DNA from: Cyclina sinensis
Lineage: Eukaryota > Mollusca > Bivalvia > Venerida > Veneridae
Length of the DNA: 64,000 nt
Reading direction: 5' to 3'
Assembly (NCBI GenBank): GCA_012932295.1
Contig: JAAONU010000002.1
Coordinates: 34,001,485 to 34,065,484 of the forward strand
Part shown: positions 39,701 through 49,875 of the stretch, piece by piece
Layout: each line of letters begins with the position of its first letter
How positions within the stretch are numbered: the first letter of the stretch is position 1
Translations under genes and position numbers: made by a program
The notes under the pieces: generated by a model
Databases searched by the model: none
The model's input: the letters and a program-made list of their open reading frames with translations, nothing else
Told to the model about the DNA's origin: nothing

Positions 39701-41950
39701 AAAATAATCTAATTTCAGTTATTGTCAATGGAAATAAGGACTACTGAAAACATGATAATAATTGAATATAAGCATTTTTTTACTAATTTAGTATTATAAA
39801 CAAACTATCATAATCATAATGCAAACTTTGTCAATGTTATTCAATAATTGAGACTATCTCAATGGCCAGCAATTATCATATTTACTACATAATCCATATG
39901 TGGTATGCCTCATCCGAAAATGGTATGCTTGCGCAGTGGTTCACTAATGCAGTGGTACGCTCCATCTGATAGTGTGGGTATGAGATTTAAAATCACCATG
40001 ACTATATATTTCATGAGCATAACTGGTGGCAGGCATGTGTCCCTTATATCCCCCATCTACCTCTGGACCCAGGCCTGGCCATTTCTATTTGGAAAGTGAG
40101 GGATCAAAAAATACCCCTCTGTCTGTGCTTTCTGCATGGGCAAACATTTCAGGCAACACCCTATTCTTATATGTGAACCAAAGACGGTTTAAATGATTTA
40201 AGAGCTACAGCTTAATAAAGATATAAAGATAAACCGTACATCAACCAGTGATTGGGAAGGTCATGCACAGTGTGCAATACACACACAGACCTTAAAAAAA
40301 TCCAATTGTTATTTCCATCAAATGCGCAAATGACCCAATAAAAATTTTCAGAAACTGCATAAAATCGCGAAAATGTTACGTGTAAACACTGCATTCGGAG
40401 CACTTTTCATAACATTGTAGTATTGTGAGATACGGAACTAAATGGGATACATACTTTATCAGCGCCAATAATTTCCTGTTTCAGCTTTTATAATAACACC
40501 GAAAGAAATTTTAAAAAGATGATAAATAGCTCATGTTGAGGTGTTTCATAAAAAAGATGAAAATAACAATAATACCAGTAGTAAAACCAATAACACTGAA
40601 ATCAAAAACAGCGATCTATATAGAAAATTAAGGAAATCATTAGCAGTAATGAAAGTGATTTGACTGAAAGCCTCAAAAATTGTCAGTAATAGTAAAGAGG
40701 TGCCTGTACCTAATGAAAAGTCTTGTGAAAACACATGCCTGGAAAAAATTCTCCTTGGTCTGAAAAAAGTCACCTATTATGGCTTGTTTGCCTTTAAAAT
40801 ATTGCATTTATGTTCAAATCGTCAACATTTAAAACACACAGGATCCATTTCCATTTTCCGAGTGTAAAAGCCAGGGCCTGATACAAACTGGGGTACAATA
40901 GAATTTTCGGCCGTTTTTCTGAATCATAAACAAAATGTTTGATTTTTCTCTTGAACTAGTTACAAAATTTCCATTTTTATTATAACTAATGGACGACATT
41001 TATGACTGAATAACAATGTCACTATCACAGGTGTGATAGTTAGATAACAGGAAGCAACTGCTGGCTGGCCCTGTCCGGATCATTCCGAACTTTAAACTCA
41101 TAATCTTTTACTATTGTTTAATTTGAAGTTATTAACCTGTTTTGTTAAGGGTTTTTCCCCAAAATGTGATTTTTTCACGCGTTTATTTCCCCTACTGAAC
41201 GGCCAGGCCTTTTCCCCCAAATCGAAAAAAAAAACCCTGTAAAACTGCTGAAAATGTTTGTGTGTACATGTCTCTATAGGTCAGTAAAAGTGCCCACTGA
41301 AAATTGGAATTGAACATTTCCCATTGATTTTTTGAACAAGGGGGCATTTTTCCCATTGTCAAAAATTTCTTCATAATCACTGATCAATGTCCAGTCTATC
41401 TATCTATTTGAGCTTATCTATCGATGGTACCAGTTGCCCATATGACCGACGCCCCTGAAGAGATTAGTTATTTTATTTTGTGGAGGTAGTGTAAGATACA
41501 GAAAGCATCCCATTCCAGAGACACCCCTGATTCTTTTGCATTCTCAGTATATAGCACTGATACATGGGACCTCAGTTTAACATCTCATCCGAAAGACTAT
41601 AAATAATGTTAGTGGAGCAGCGGGGGATCAAACTCGGGACCCCGGGTTTACCAGTCAAGCACATTACCACTAGACCACATCCACTACTGAATGTCATGTT
41701 AAAAACAGATATGTTTAAATTCATCAATGGACCTAAGTTATGGTCAGCAAAATGAAAACGATCTGAAATTAAAAACTTTACACGAGCAACTAAAGTCTGT
41801 AGCAAATTATAACAATATGCGCACCTCAACGAGTGAAAAATTAATGTCTACATCTGATTTAACGAATCCTCCACAACCAAGTACACCATCAGCCGACACA
41901 ATGTTTGTGTCTAACAAAAAGAAACATGAAAATAAAAAAAAGAAATTCAT
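18781..41950 (-). CDS. NOMO: NOMO (nodal modulator), complete
   Basis: Twenty-nine coding exons join in frame into 1193 aa (human about 1222): 41825-41950, 38390-38525, 37104-37204, 36257-36363, 35731-35803, 34782-34859, 34302-34376, 33742-33876, 33211-33300, 32461-32517, 30853-31052, 30187-30364, 29554-29760, 28441-28504, 27933-28069, 27038-27186, 26205-26426, 25645-25727, 25025-25184, 24254-24380, 23541-23657, 22668-22795, 22075-22216, 21279-21365, 20848-20958, 20410-20511, 20085-20204, 19509-19601, 18781-18957. All boundaries are GT/AG. The start ATG (41948-41950) gives a hydrophobic signal peptide (MNFFFLFSCFFLL) ahead of GCGGFVKSDV. Family blocks include KYQTDCAPNTGYYLIPLYDK, APVEQLVTVTDKPVLD and SLNGEPEPG. 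The luminal region should be a string of Ig-like beta-sandwich domains. One membrane span (about 1116-1133, VLMLPLTILIAVAV) precedes a short basic cytosolic tail with a glutamine run. NOMO acts with TMEM147 and nicalin in the ER multipass translocon. Confidence 0.97.
19672..19862. repeat. Bivalve-type interspersed repeat in a NOMO intron
   Basis: The segment runs from TAAATATCTAAAATGGAC to AGCAGAGTAAGTGTTAA and contains AGATCAGACTGCATGGATAT with GCAGGCTGATCTTGATCT close by, a near-palindromic pair (AGATCA.../...TGATCT) typical of an abundant repeat in clam genomes. No ORF. Confidence 0.5.
21695..21955 (-). mobile_element. tRNA-derived SINE, copy A
   Basis: Read on the minus strand it begins with a tRNA-like head, GGCCTGGCTAGCTCAATCAT (A-box) and then GTTTGATCCCCATCAGG (B-box-like). 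A body containing TGACTACTTCC (in complement) and a 3' part rich in TTTATTGGGATTTAAC (in complement) follow. A second copy at 29268-29530 shares the whole body in the same orientation. It lies in the NOMO intron between the exons at 22075 and 21279. Confidence 0.8.
29268..29530 (-). mobile_element. tRNA-derived SINE, copy B
   Basis: Clearly the same family as the copy at 21695-21955: both contain CTGGGTATCCAACCAGTTT, TGACTGACTACT-type text and TTTTGCCGGTCCTGATGGGG. Its B-box (GGATCGAACC in complement) is better kept. It ends 24 bp from a NOMO exon (29554), so it crowds that exon's donor side. Confidence 0.8.
31121..32030 (+). repeat. Interspersed element with 167-bp tandem units
   Basis: Four tandem units of about 167 bp start at 31294, 31461, 31628 and about 31797; the last has an 11-bp deletion. 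Each carries AGTGAAAAAATCAACAAAGG, CATCTACACATTA and GGTTTAAGAGGAGTTGCG. They are preceded by GAACTGTGTCCATAGGACAC and followed by a short (GGAC/GTAC)n stretch (31951-31995) and a GC-richer end (CCCCACTTTGTGGGAGC). It lies in the NOMO intron between 31052 and 32461. An ORF through it simply reads the repeat. Confidence 0.8.
36590..36733. mobile_element. Long perfect-type hairpin (MITE-like)
   Basis: Two arms of about 65 nt are nearly exact reverse complements: TAATACTTCTATGTGAAATT at the left and AATTTCACATAGAAGTATTA at the right, closing on a short loop (AAAACCAG near 36655). The flanks are compatible with a TA duplication. It lies in the NOMO intron between exons 36257-36363 and 37104-37204. 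Confidence 0.8.
37582..38272. mobile_element. Non-autonomous DNA element with TACTGTGAAATCATTT termini
   Basis: The left end begins TACTGTGAAATCATTTTTGT and the right end is its complement (AAATGATTTCACAGTA). Subterminal CG-rich phrases are also inverted (GTTCGCGTAGGACGAA at left, with GCGCGAATTTAGGACCG and GCACGAAATTTCATCCC at right). It is 691 bp long with no ORF. It lies in the NOMO intron between exons 37104-37204 and 38390-38525. Its CpG content is much higher than the surrounding intron. Confidence 0.75.
38526..41483. other. NOMO intron 1, mostly unannotated
   Basis: AT-rich intron. At 39596-39680 and 39900-39965 phrases built on AGCATACCACT and GGTATGC recur on both strands, a minor local repeat. 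Near 41234-41245 the minus strand reads CAGGGTTTTTTTTTTCG, a hAT-end-like phrase without a partner. No coding exon is seen. Confidence 0.4.
41484..41692 (-). mobile_element. tRNA-derived SINE, second family
   Basis: On the minus strand it starts GTAGTGGATGTGGTCTAGTG (A-box), has GAGTTTGATCCCC (B-box) and continues into TTTCGGATGAGATGTTAAAC and TGAGGTCC, a body phrase widespread in marine invertebrate SINEs. It lies in NOMO intron 1, 130 bp downstream of the first coding exon. Confidence 0.75.
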
Positions 41951-42480
41951 AATTTTAAGAAATTGTCCAAGCCGGTGTCTGATCATCCAAGTTAATCAGA
42001 CGGTTGTTATTACAATTTAAGCGTTTATATGATCGAATAAAAATTGTTTGAACTTCAGGAACCTAAAACGGTTAAAACACAAAACTGAGCTTGTTTAAAA
42101 ATTTGAACATAAATTTGATTCATTTCCTTTCTTTTTCTATTTCCTTTTATGAAAAAGCTCTTTTTATATATTTTTGAGGGCTTTATTATAAGTATTTTAT
42201 TTACTTTTCTGTCAGAAAATTTTCAACGCCGTACCGTATCAACCTTTGTCAAAACACGTCCCAACTTTAAACCTAAATTTTAAAGCGGTGACGTGTTCTG
42301 GACGAAATGGTGGATGTTCTAAGCAAAGAGAGATGTTTTGAACTAATTCATTTTACACTGGAAAATTTCGACTAAAAGTTTGGAAGATTTTACGAAAAAT
42401 GAAGACGTTTTGAGCAAACATGGGGCGTTTTTTTAACAAAATGGGCCATTTGAACTTAGGACTTTTTTTGTCATGCTTTC
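41951..42480 (-). promoter_or_regulatory. Probable NOMO promoter region
   Basis: The sequence immediately upstream of the NOMO start codon contains a CRE-like TGACGT (42289-42294, within GGTGACGTG). It is richer in CpG than the flanks around 42225-42310. The start site is not defined; this is inference from position. Confidence 0.3.
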
Positions 42481-42769
42481 CATTGCGCCAAATCAAATTA
42501 CATTGTACTACATGCCACATCTAAGTTCTACGGCTTACCATGTCAGACAAAAAGGTTTTAATTCAAAGATTACAAAATTAGGACCCCCGGGTCAGAGCAA
42601 ATTCTTATGGTATTTATTGACTAACTTGTTAGCGCAATCACTAGACAATGCTACGTATATACAGGGCTTTAATTGAGACCATGGTACATAATACCTAAGC
42701 TTTTGACCTTATGGTTTGGAATAAGATGATTTTTAAAAAAAAAATTTGTTGTTTGCCAAGCAATGTGTT

Positions 42770-43355
42770 TGTAACGCCAGTATGACTTTGAAAGGTCACC
42801 GAATGTTCAATTTGAAATCGGACTGGTGGCTTCTAAGGAGAAGATTTTCAATGTTTTCCGTATTGGAATATCATGAAAAAAGGCCTCACCGCCTCTAGGC
42901 CAGGATTTTTAAGAACCATTATGATTTAAGGTATTTGTGTGAAATTATGTTGAAATACGGCAAGTGGTTTCTAACAAGAAAATTTTCAAAATTTCTCCAT
43001 CACACAGTGAAAATTAGCCCCGTGCGGTGATGTTTGTTTTACGAACCAATATAATTGAAAGAATCTGATAAATGGTCCCAAAAGAAGAATTTCTTTTCAA
43101 ATATTTTGAATTATGGCCAGTGGTTTCTGGTGAGTAGATTTTCTTTCTTTTTTTTCAAAGTTCCATTGTATTTAAAATGTGGAAAAATACCAATAAAGGA
43201 GCATTCCTGTGAAGTTTAGTTAAAACTGGCACAGTGGTTAAGGTTAAGATGTCGTTTGAAGGTAAATATTGGCGACGGATGGACGACAATGAACGATGGA
43301 CAGTCACCCATCATAACGGCTCACCCTTGAGTATGCTCCGCTGAGCTACAAAAAA
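42770..43355. repeat. Interspersed repeat between NOMO and the tyrosinase-like gene
   Basis: The segment contains repeated phrases (GGTTTCTAAC/GGTTTCTGGT and AAGATTTTC/GAAAATTTTC). It ends with GACGGATGGACGACAATGAA, GATGGACAGTC and then GGCTCACCCTTGAG...GCTGAGCTAC, a terminal signature seen in common bivalve repeats. No ORF. Confidence 0.5.
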
Positions 43356-43713
43356 GGAAAGAGAAATTGTTTTTTAATTTTCTATGCAGTTTCACGATTT
43401 TGACTTTTGCACATATTCCATATTAACAAAAACTATATTCTTACATTGATTAAATATTTAAACAACAACAACAACAGTATGGTTAGAATTAATTATTTAT
43501 TAGTTTTTTAAAATTAGAGATTTGAATGAAAGCAATAAAAGGTACTTAATAATTGACAGTCAAATTCTACGGTCTTTACCCTTTCTTCAATACCAAGTCT
43601 CTTTTACTTGATTCAAAGCCATTTCCTACTTCTCATTGTTATGATCCAGTGCACACCAGCCTACAGTTGTATAAATACAACTCAGACAATTGCATCAGGG
43701 AATCGATTCTTTG

Positions 43714-43792
43714 ACTCAGCGGTCTAAAGCTTTTGTTTTCGATGCGGGAGGAGCTGAGCTCGAATCCCGCTCCGGGTGGTCTTTTACGAGAT
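43714..43792 (+). mobile_element. tRNA-Leu-like SINE head
   Basis: TGACTCAGCGGTCTAAAGC (A-box) followed by GAGCTCGAATCCCGC (B-box) in tRNA-like spacing. The fold is not clean enough for a working tRNA, and it grades into ordinary sequence. Confidence 0.5.
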
Positions 43793-43804
43793 GCATTGCA
43801 TCTT

Positions 43805-44023
43805 TCAGGTACGAACTTCCATGTTTGCAATCTTGAGCAGAATATACCTCCATGAAAAGTTTGAAGATGCAAATAAACTCCCAACATACGCATAAGGTAT
43901 TGTCAACACCATCGATACTACTGAACTAATTGCACGACGAGCCTTGTTAATTCTGTTCATCTTTACATACAAATATTGTTGACCATGAACATTTGCACCA
44001 GTATTTTTGCCACGAAGGAACAC
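43805..44023 (-). other. Unassigned ORF downstream of the tyrosinase-like gene
   Basis: A 72-aa minus-strand ORF with a partly hydrophobic segment (SVVSMVLTIPYAYVGSLFA). A donor-like GTATAT interrupts it near 43850 and an AAAAAG acceptor-like site precedes it. I do not recognise it. It could be a decayed membrane-protein exon or chance. Confidence 0.15.
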
Positions 44024-44386
44024 TTTTTAAACAGAAAACAAATTTAATACAATGCCTTAGCATATGTTCACCACTACTTAAATGATAGTTTTCTTGAAAG
44101 CATCTTTATGAAAAACAATGTATTAGAGTTACGATGTCTTATAAATCATTAAATATCATTACAGGAAAAATGAAAAGTAATGCCACTGTCAGCCAATTAA
44201 ATACCTTGCTTGTATGAAAGTCTTGATAGATAATATGAGCTAAAAGGGAAGGATGAAGCTACAAAAAGAGGAACATAAAATAGATATACCTATGAAATTA
44301 TTCATCACTTTCTCTTAGAAAATATTAAACTGAGTTTAATGGAACAGTTAACATACTTCAGCCTATTTTTTGCAATATACAGCTCT

Positions 44387-47300
44387 CTAGATAAACCGTA
44401 AATATTTTCTCTTTTGAGGAAATGAATTGCTACGGGGGACACTATTTTGACGTATAATATCGACCAGGTCTATGAGTGGTGATTGAGTACTAAGTCTCAA
44501 ACTGTCAGCTGGGGTGGAGTGTAGAATCCTATTGACATGATCATTGTGCTTCTGTAGCCGTGACAATAGGTCCACCGATTTTAGCGTGTCGTTTAAAAAT
44601 ACTTTGGTGGTTTCTTGACCCGTTGAAGTCGAAATTTTGGCTGGTTTAGTCTGACCTTGGTTAACAAGTGCTGGAATATTATTTTGAAGCAAACTGAAAT
44701 ATAGCCTTAATAAACTGTCAACATTTATCGGGTCAATAATAATGTTGCTGCTTTTGTTCCTGCTATCGCTAATAGGTTTGTTTTGAGGATCAGATCTTGC
44801 ATTCAGATTAATATCCAATCTGAATGGAGCTTGGACATTTTGTTTTGACAAACCAACCATCTGTTTGTTTCCAACGTTTTCATTGGATGCAGAAAAGTTA
44901 GATATATCATATAACGGTTGGCTGTGTCTGCTTTGGTCTCGGGGTGGAGCGGGCAAGTAAGGGTTGTATATATTCCTGGGTGGGTTTTTAGATAAAATGT
45001 GGCTGTTCTCCTGCTTCATTTTTGATGCTATATAAACTGCAACATTTTTAGCGTCAGATTTTGCAGATTCTTTTGTTCTTCGATCTCTCAGTGGAGCAGG
45101 TAGAAATTTGCCGAAAATGTATTTTGGAATAAAGTCAGTATTGACTTCGAGCGGTTCTGCTGGAAGCTGTAATGTGTTAAGCAACGTGGGTTTCATGTTA
45201 AGACCGGCATTGTAATCTGTTCGTCTAGAATGGCTAACACATATTCCCTTAGTTTTGTTGCAGAACAAAAACTTTGATCTACAGTCCGGACAATTTGGCG
45301 TCTCTTCGTAATTATACCATTTTTGGGTCCAGAAGCTTTTGAGTCCGTCTATATATTTAAAACCATCAAATCCTACCATAGGATCATTTGGCATAGTCCC
45401 TTGCCTGCTAGACTGTTTTGGATAATCAGTCTGAGGATCTATACCACAATTTGTTGCCTGATGCTGACGAAACCGTTCCCATATTAAATCCACAAACGTT
45501 TGCACCATAAAGAAAACTGGGTCATATGCTGCAAAGTGCGCGTCAGACATGTCACCACCAACCCAGTTATGGACGCCATTGTTGTGATATTCTATAACAT
45601 AGTTCTTTGCCTCCCCAGTACCTTGACTTTGAATAGGAAAGACGATATCCTGAAAAAAATACAAATTTATGATGAGGTATGTCTAATTTTTGGGTTTTGT
45701 ATCTTTAATTTCCAACTTCTCATTTTAATTGTTACTTCTTATGTTGAGTTATGCTATTGTTTTCACGTACCAGACGAGTGAACAGTAAACGCTTACGTCT
45801 GTTTTACATCGAGTGAGGATTTTGTTGATAGTTTCTCCGCTTATAAGTCTCCCTCTCTGGTGGCTGCCATACTCTCTCCATAAGTTACCACGAGCTGTTT
45901 TCCAGTCAGCGAAAGGACCTGTTATAACGTCACCATTGGCATTTCCGAGGAATGTGCTTGACCAGAGGACAGAGTTGACGGGATTATCCATGCCGTCGTC
46001 CAGTGTTGAGTCCCAGTAAGGAAGAGAGACTGTGATGTCTTCCAGTCGAAGCTCATCCTCGAACCTATGGAATCATATACATAAGATTAACAGAGAATTT
46101 ATATGCTCAGCAAATTGAAAAATAGTATCAAATTTTTACATAATTTGCAAGACAAACAGAGGACTGTTATATTTGCGTATTTTATTCCATATATGACCGA
46201 TGATGAAATATACTGTAGAAATTTACATAGAAGATTTGAATACGCGTATAATTGTTTCATTCATTTTATTTAAAATTTAAAAAAAATATATGAATTTCTC
46301 TTTTTTTAAGTTCCGGTAAAGTTTGACAGTGTGATAAAGCTGTGAGCAACTTGAACAATACAAGCATAACCCTTTTTGTTTTTATTCTGATTGAAATATA
46401 GTTCAACTATCACTGATGATTATAACTTTGTTACTTACATTGCAAGAAATACCCTGTGCCAAGAAAGGTATGCCGCACTTTTGTGTATTGTATTCACTGC
46501 ATGTCTGTGTAACTCTGCATATTTCCGGAGGACGCCTTTCTACAAAAATTACACTAGATTTACCATACCAAAGATGAAGTTGTTAATCAATTAAGTTATA
46601 TAAGTAATAATAATAATAATAATATCTTTATTATTTTACAACATAAAACCGGTTTTGCAAACAAGTGCAACCTAACAGTTATACGCAGGTGGATGCATAT
46701 ATATTTTTTTTAAAGACTTAGCTACATTGAATACGAGTGCATGCCTATTTAAAACCTATCAAAAATATTCAATGTACTATTTGATATTATAAATTGGAAT
46801 GACATAACTTAAAACGAATGTCGTTATGAATTCTACACTGTACTATTTGATATATCAGTTAAACACTTGGTCATGATTTAGTTGATATTTTCACTTATAC
46901 TGTATGTATATATTAAATGTAGCTGAATATGTTTATAAAGAAAGCAATAGGTGCCATGATAGTGAAATGTTGTATAATCCTTACGCTACATCACACGAGT
47001 GTCTTATGATTTTATTGTATATTGTTATTTTGTTTACACAAAACGCGTTAATAAAAATATAATCTTATCTAAGCAACTAACACTCATAAAAAATCAGAAT
47101 ATTACTAGCTGTTACCGCACAATCATATGACAAAATATGTTGTTAATATAAGAAGTTGTATTGCTGTTGTTGTTGCTAATGATGTCATCGTTGCTGTTGT
47201 TATAGATACCCTTTTTTATTAGCTGGATTCAATAGAACTCAGTCATACCCTCTTTTTCAAGTTTATCTGTACTTGAACTACGCGCAGAAAATATATTTCG

Positions 47301-47842
47301 ACCATGATTTTATTGTCAGTTTTATTGCATAGTACAGTTCCTCCATATTTTTTTTAAGTCGTGGTTTTGTTTTCACGTTTGCCACGCTTATGAACATATG
47401 AACAAAACATACTATGAAACTTTGAAAAGTTTCAATGCACCGATAGGTCAAACCATCATTAATGTTTGTGCTTTTTTGTATGTCTTTTTTATGTAACATG
47501 AAAGATGATCTTCAAGCTAATGCATGCTTTTTTCTATATTTGTGCTAATGTGCTTATGTGATGCCTTTTATGTAAATGTCATTAATGCAGCCATAGTGTT
47601 CTATGTACCTGTCTTTATGTTGGTAACCTTGGCATGTATGTCTCTACTGTGTATTTTAAAGTTGATAAAATTGCTTAACTCTGTAATATTACCTATCATG
47701 ACATCTCTCTTACAGATGCTTTTATTTGGTTATGTTATTTTCTACTCATATTTATGTGTCGGTAAATAGATTGAAGCTAATGTTATTTGTTATATATGTA
47801 TCGACGTAAAATAAATTTTCTTGTATCTTGTATCTAAACATG

Positions 47843-47910
<68 letters not shown>

Positions 47911-48526
47911 TTTACCTTGTACAAATTCTGGAATGCCCTATGTAAGCTTGTTCTTTCATGGTCCGTATAGCGCCTGTATTCCTTTCTCGTTCGGAACCCA
48001 GTCTTTGGCTGTGGCTCACCATGTTTGTAATTATTCTTAGACAGCAAGGAAAAATAGAGTTTACTCTGGTTATTCAGTTTTTGTTCATGCTTTGTGTACC
48101 ACAACAGCCTCTGCAAGCAGTCTACTTCAGCTGACTTAGGTGAAATGGGATGCTGCTGCAAAAAGCAAATATTAAAGCTTAGGTAAGTCTATTGAGCAGA
48201 GCTGTTTAAAATAAAATACGCGCATCCTTATTTGTGTTATAAGTACAGTATTCTCCATTACACACTTTTTTCACGTTTTGTGAATATAAAACAAATGCAA
48301 TTTAATTCCTGTCTAAACTATAAAAGAATAATTTAAATGTAACATTTCACGACCAAATCTGAAAAAAACTTACCTCTGCCCCAGCGAAACACTTGTCTAC
48401 ACTTCTTGGAACTGCGAGACAGCATTCGGTGTTATTTGAGTTCAAGTTGACAATTGGAACATAGCACTGTCCAGACTGGAACAGCAGTAAAACTGCAATT
48501 GCAAATGTAAAGATAACGTTCTCCAT
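44387..48526 (-). CDS. Secreted tyrosinase-like protein with degenerate CuB site
   Basis: Five exons join in frame: 48374-48526, 47916-48155, 46439-46539, 45797-46064 and 44387-45649 (2025 nt, 674 aa). A clear signal peptide (MENVIFTFAIAVLLLF) is followed by a Cys-rich ECCLAVP segment as in molluscan tyrosinases. CuA looks intact: His142, His150 and His159 (in HKSAAYLSWHR). Family blocks SLPYWDSTLDD and ADWKTARGNLW follow. In CuB the usual HxxxH reads HNNGVH, so the first ligand position is Asn277 (a His sits one place earlier at 276); His281 is present. The normal DP-hydrophobic-HH motif reads DPVFFMVQTFVD, so the third His is lost (Val303-Gln304). The roughly 370-residue tail is rich in Asn, Ser and Pro, with repeated FLPAPLRD/YLPAPPRD. 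Related proteins act in shell matrix, periostracum or immunity. This one is probably not an oxidase. The exon 2 acceptor is ambiguous by 3 nt (CAGCAG). Confidence 0.93.
45500..45586 (-). other. Degenerate copper-B site of the tyrosinase-like gene
   Basis: Codons at 45569-45586 read His-Asn-Asn-Gly-Val-His where the family has His-x-x-x-His. Codons at 45500-45505 read Val-Gln in place of the His-His pair after DPVFFM. Surrounding residues (NWVGG, AAYDP, FVDLIWERFR) are typical, so alignment is not in doubt and no gap is needed. Confidence 0.85.
47839..47906 (+). repeat. (GA)n microsatellite beside a splice donor
   Basis: A 68-bp run of GA repeats with a short GGGGGGG interruption. On the transcribed (minus) strand it is a CU-rich run starting about 10 nt inside intron 2 of the tyrosinase-like gene, immediately after the donor at 47914-47915. 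Confidence 0.98.
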
Positions 48527-49680
48527 TCCCTTCTTCAGTTTGCATCAGTTTACTTTATCCTTGTTAAATGTCAATTTATGAAACTGACTGATCAATTAAT
48601 TTGCAACAACGCATCGCTTAAACTCTGCGATGAAGAAGTCTTCAAACAACGCAGTGAGCTATCTCGGTACTGAAAATAGATTTATATAGTTTCTGGTTTA
48701 CAACGCACCTAACAAATAAAAAAGCATACATTATTTTGACAGTGACGTGTTAATTGTTTCAAACATTTGATATTCAATTACTCAGTCAATTTGTCCTTTT
48801 ATCTATAAATGAATCGCACTTATTTTGAACCTAAACTAGTCAAGATTCATGATGCATGTAACATGATGTTTATATGAATTTAACAATCATAATATTGTTT
48901 AGGAAACCCCTATCTAATCCTGCAGACCAATCGTACTATGATTATCATTACATACTGTATTTATTTGTTTATTAGAATATAATGAAAGCTCCTGTTAAAG
49001 ACACAGATCGAGGAACATCAGCAGTTTGTTAATTGTCATGCAATCTTAGTGAGCGCTTCTGAACAAAAAAAAATATTACGTCCAAAGTCATTGACACAAT
49101 ATGTATCTTTTCACCTGTGATATTCAATTGCAACTTCTGAACGGAAACAAAGGCCATTGAAATATTTCTGATCAATTTCAACTAAAGAAAACTTATACAA
49201 TATTCAAAATATATCTAATAATTTTAAATAAACTAAACATTTGTTTAGTTATTCAGTTGTTCTTGGTAATATTATACAATATACCTATGAATGTAACTGA
49301 ATGTAGCGGAGCATCCAAGCCGTCTTGCATGAGGAGTGTTATATTAAATTTCTAAACGAATTTAGTAGATGTATAAGTAAAATTAAGGACTTTTCTTAAT
49401 TGTTTAACTTTTATGGGATTATGATTAATTCATATTGTTGATGAAGTATGTATGAGCTATTTATTCGACACTTTTATAGCTGTAAACATTTACATATCTA
49501 TAAAAAATAAAGCGTTTATTGTAAGAAACCAAAACAACATGGAAAGCAAACTAATTTCCTGATGTTTAAATGACTAAGAAAATTTAGAAATACATCAAGT
49601 TCACTGGAATAACTTTTGTCGACAGTGAGTTAATTCATCCCTTGATCTGGTTATTCGAGCCGCGCTACCGGAAGAGTCAG
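48527..49680. other. Upstream region of the tyrosinase-like gene
   Basis: AT-rich intergenic DNA above the tyrosinase-like ATG. I see no reliable TATA box, exon or repeat. Confidence 0.35.
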
Positions 49681-49800
49681 TTATTTTAAGTTTATGTAGA
49701 CAGAGAAAAAAAAAAGATCCAGCTGTTCAAAAGGCACCTCCTTCTCCGCTTCATATTCGGTGTTTAAAACTGAAACATTGGAATTCGGCTTGAGGTATCC
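49681..49800 (-). other. Possible orphan terminal exon
   Basis: After an acceptor-like CGTCTTGCAG (minus strand, just above 49800) a frame reads RGYLKPNSNVSVLNTEYEAE and stops at 49681. It is GC-richer than its flanks. No partner exon or family was recognised, so it may be a fragment or chance. Confidence 0.2.
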
Positions 49801-49875
49801 TCTGCAAGACGATATATACGAGTAATGTTCTGGAGGATGGGAAGATCTTACCTGCGTCCACTGAAATATTGTCAT

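Noticed and set aside
43714..43792. Functional tRNA gene
   Set aside because: A- and B-box text is present but arms do not pair cleanly; a SINE head fits better.
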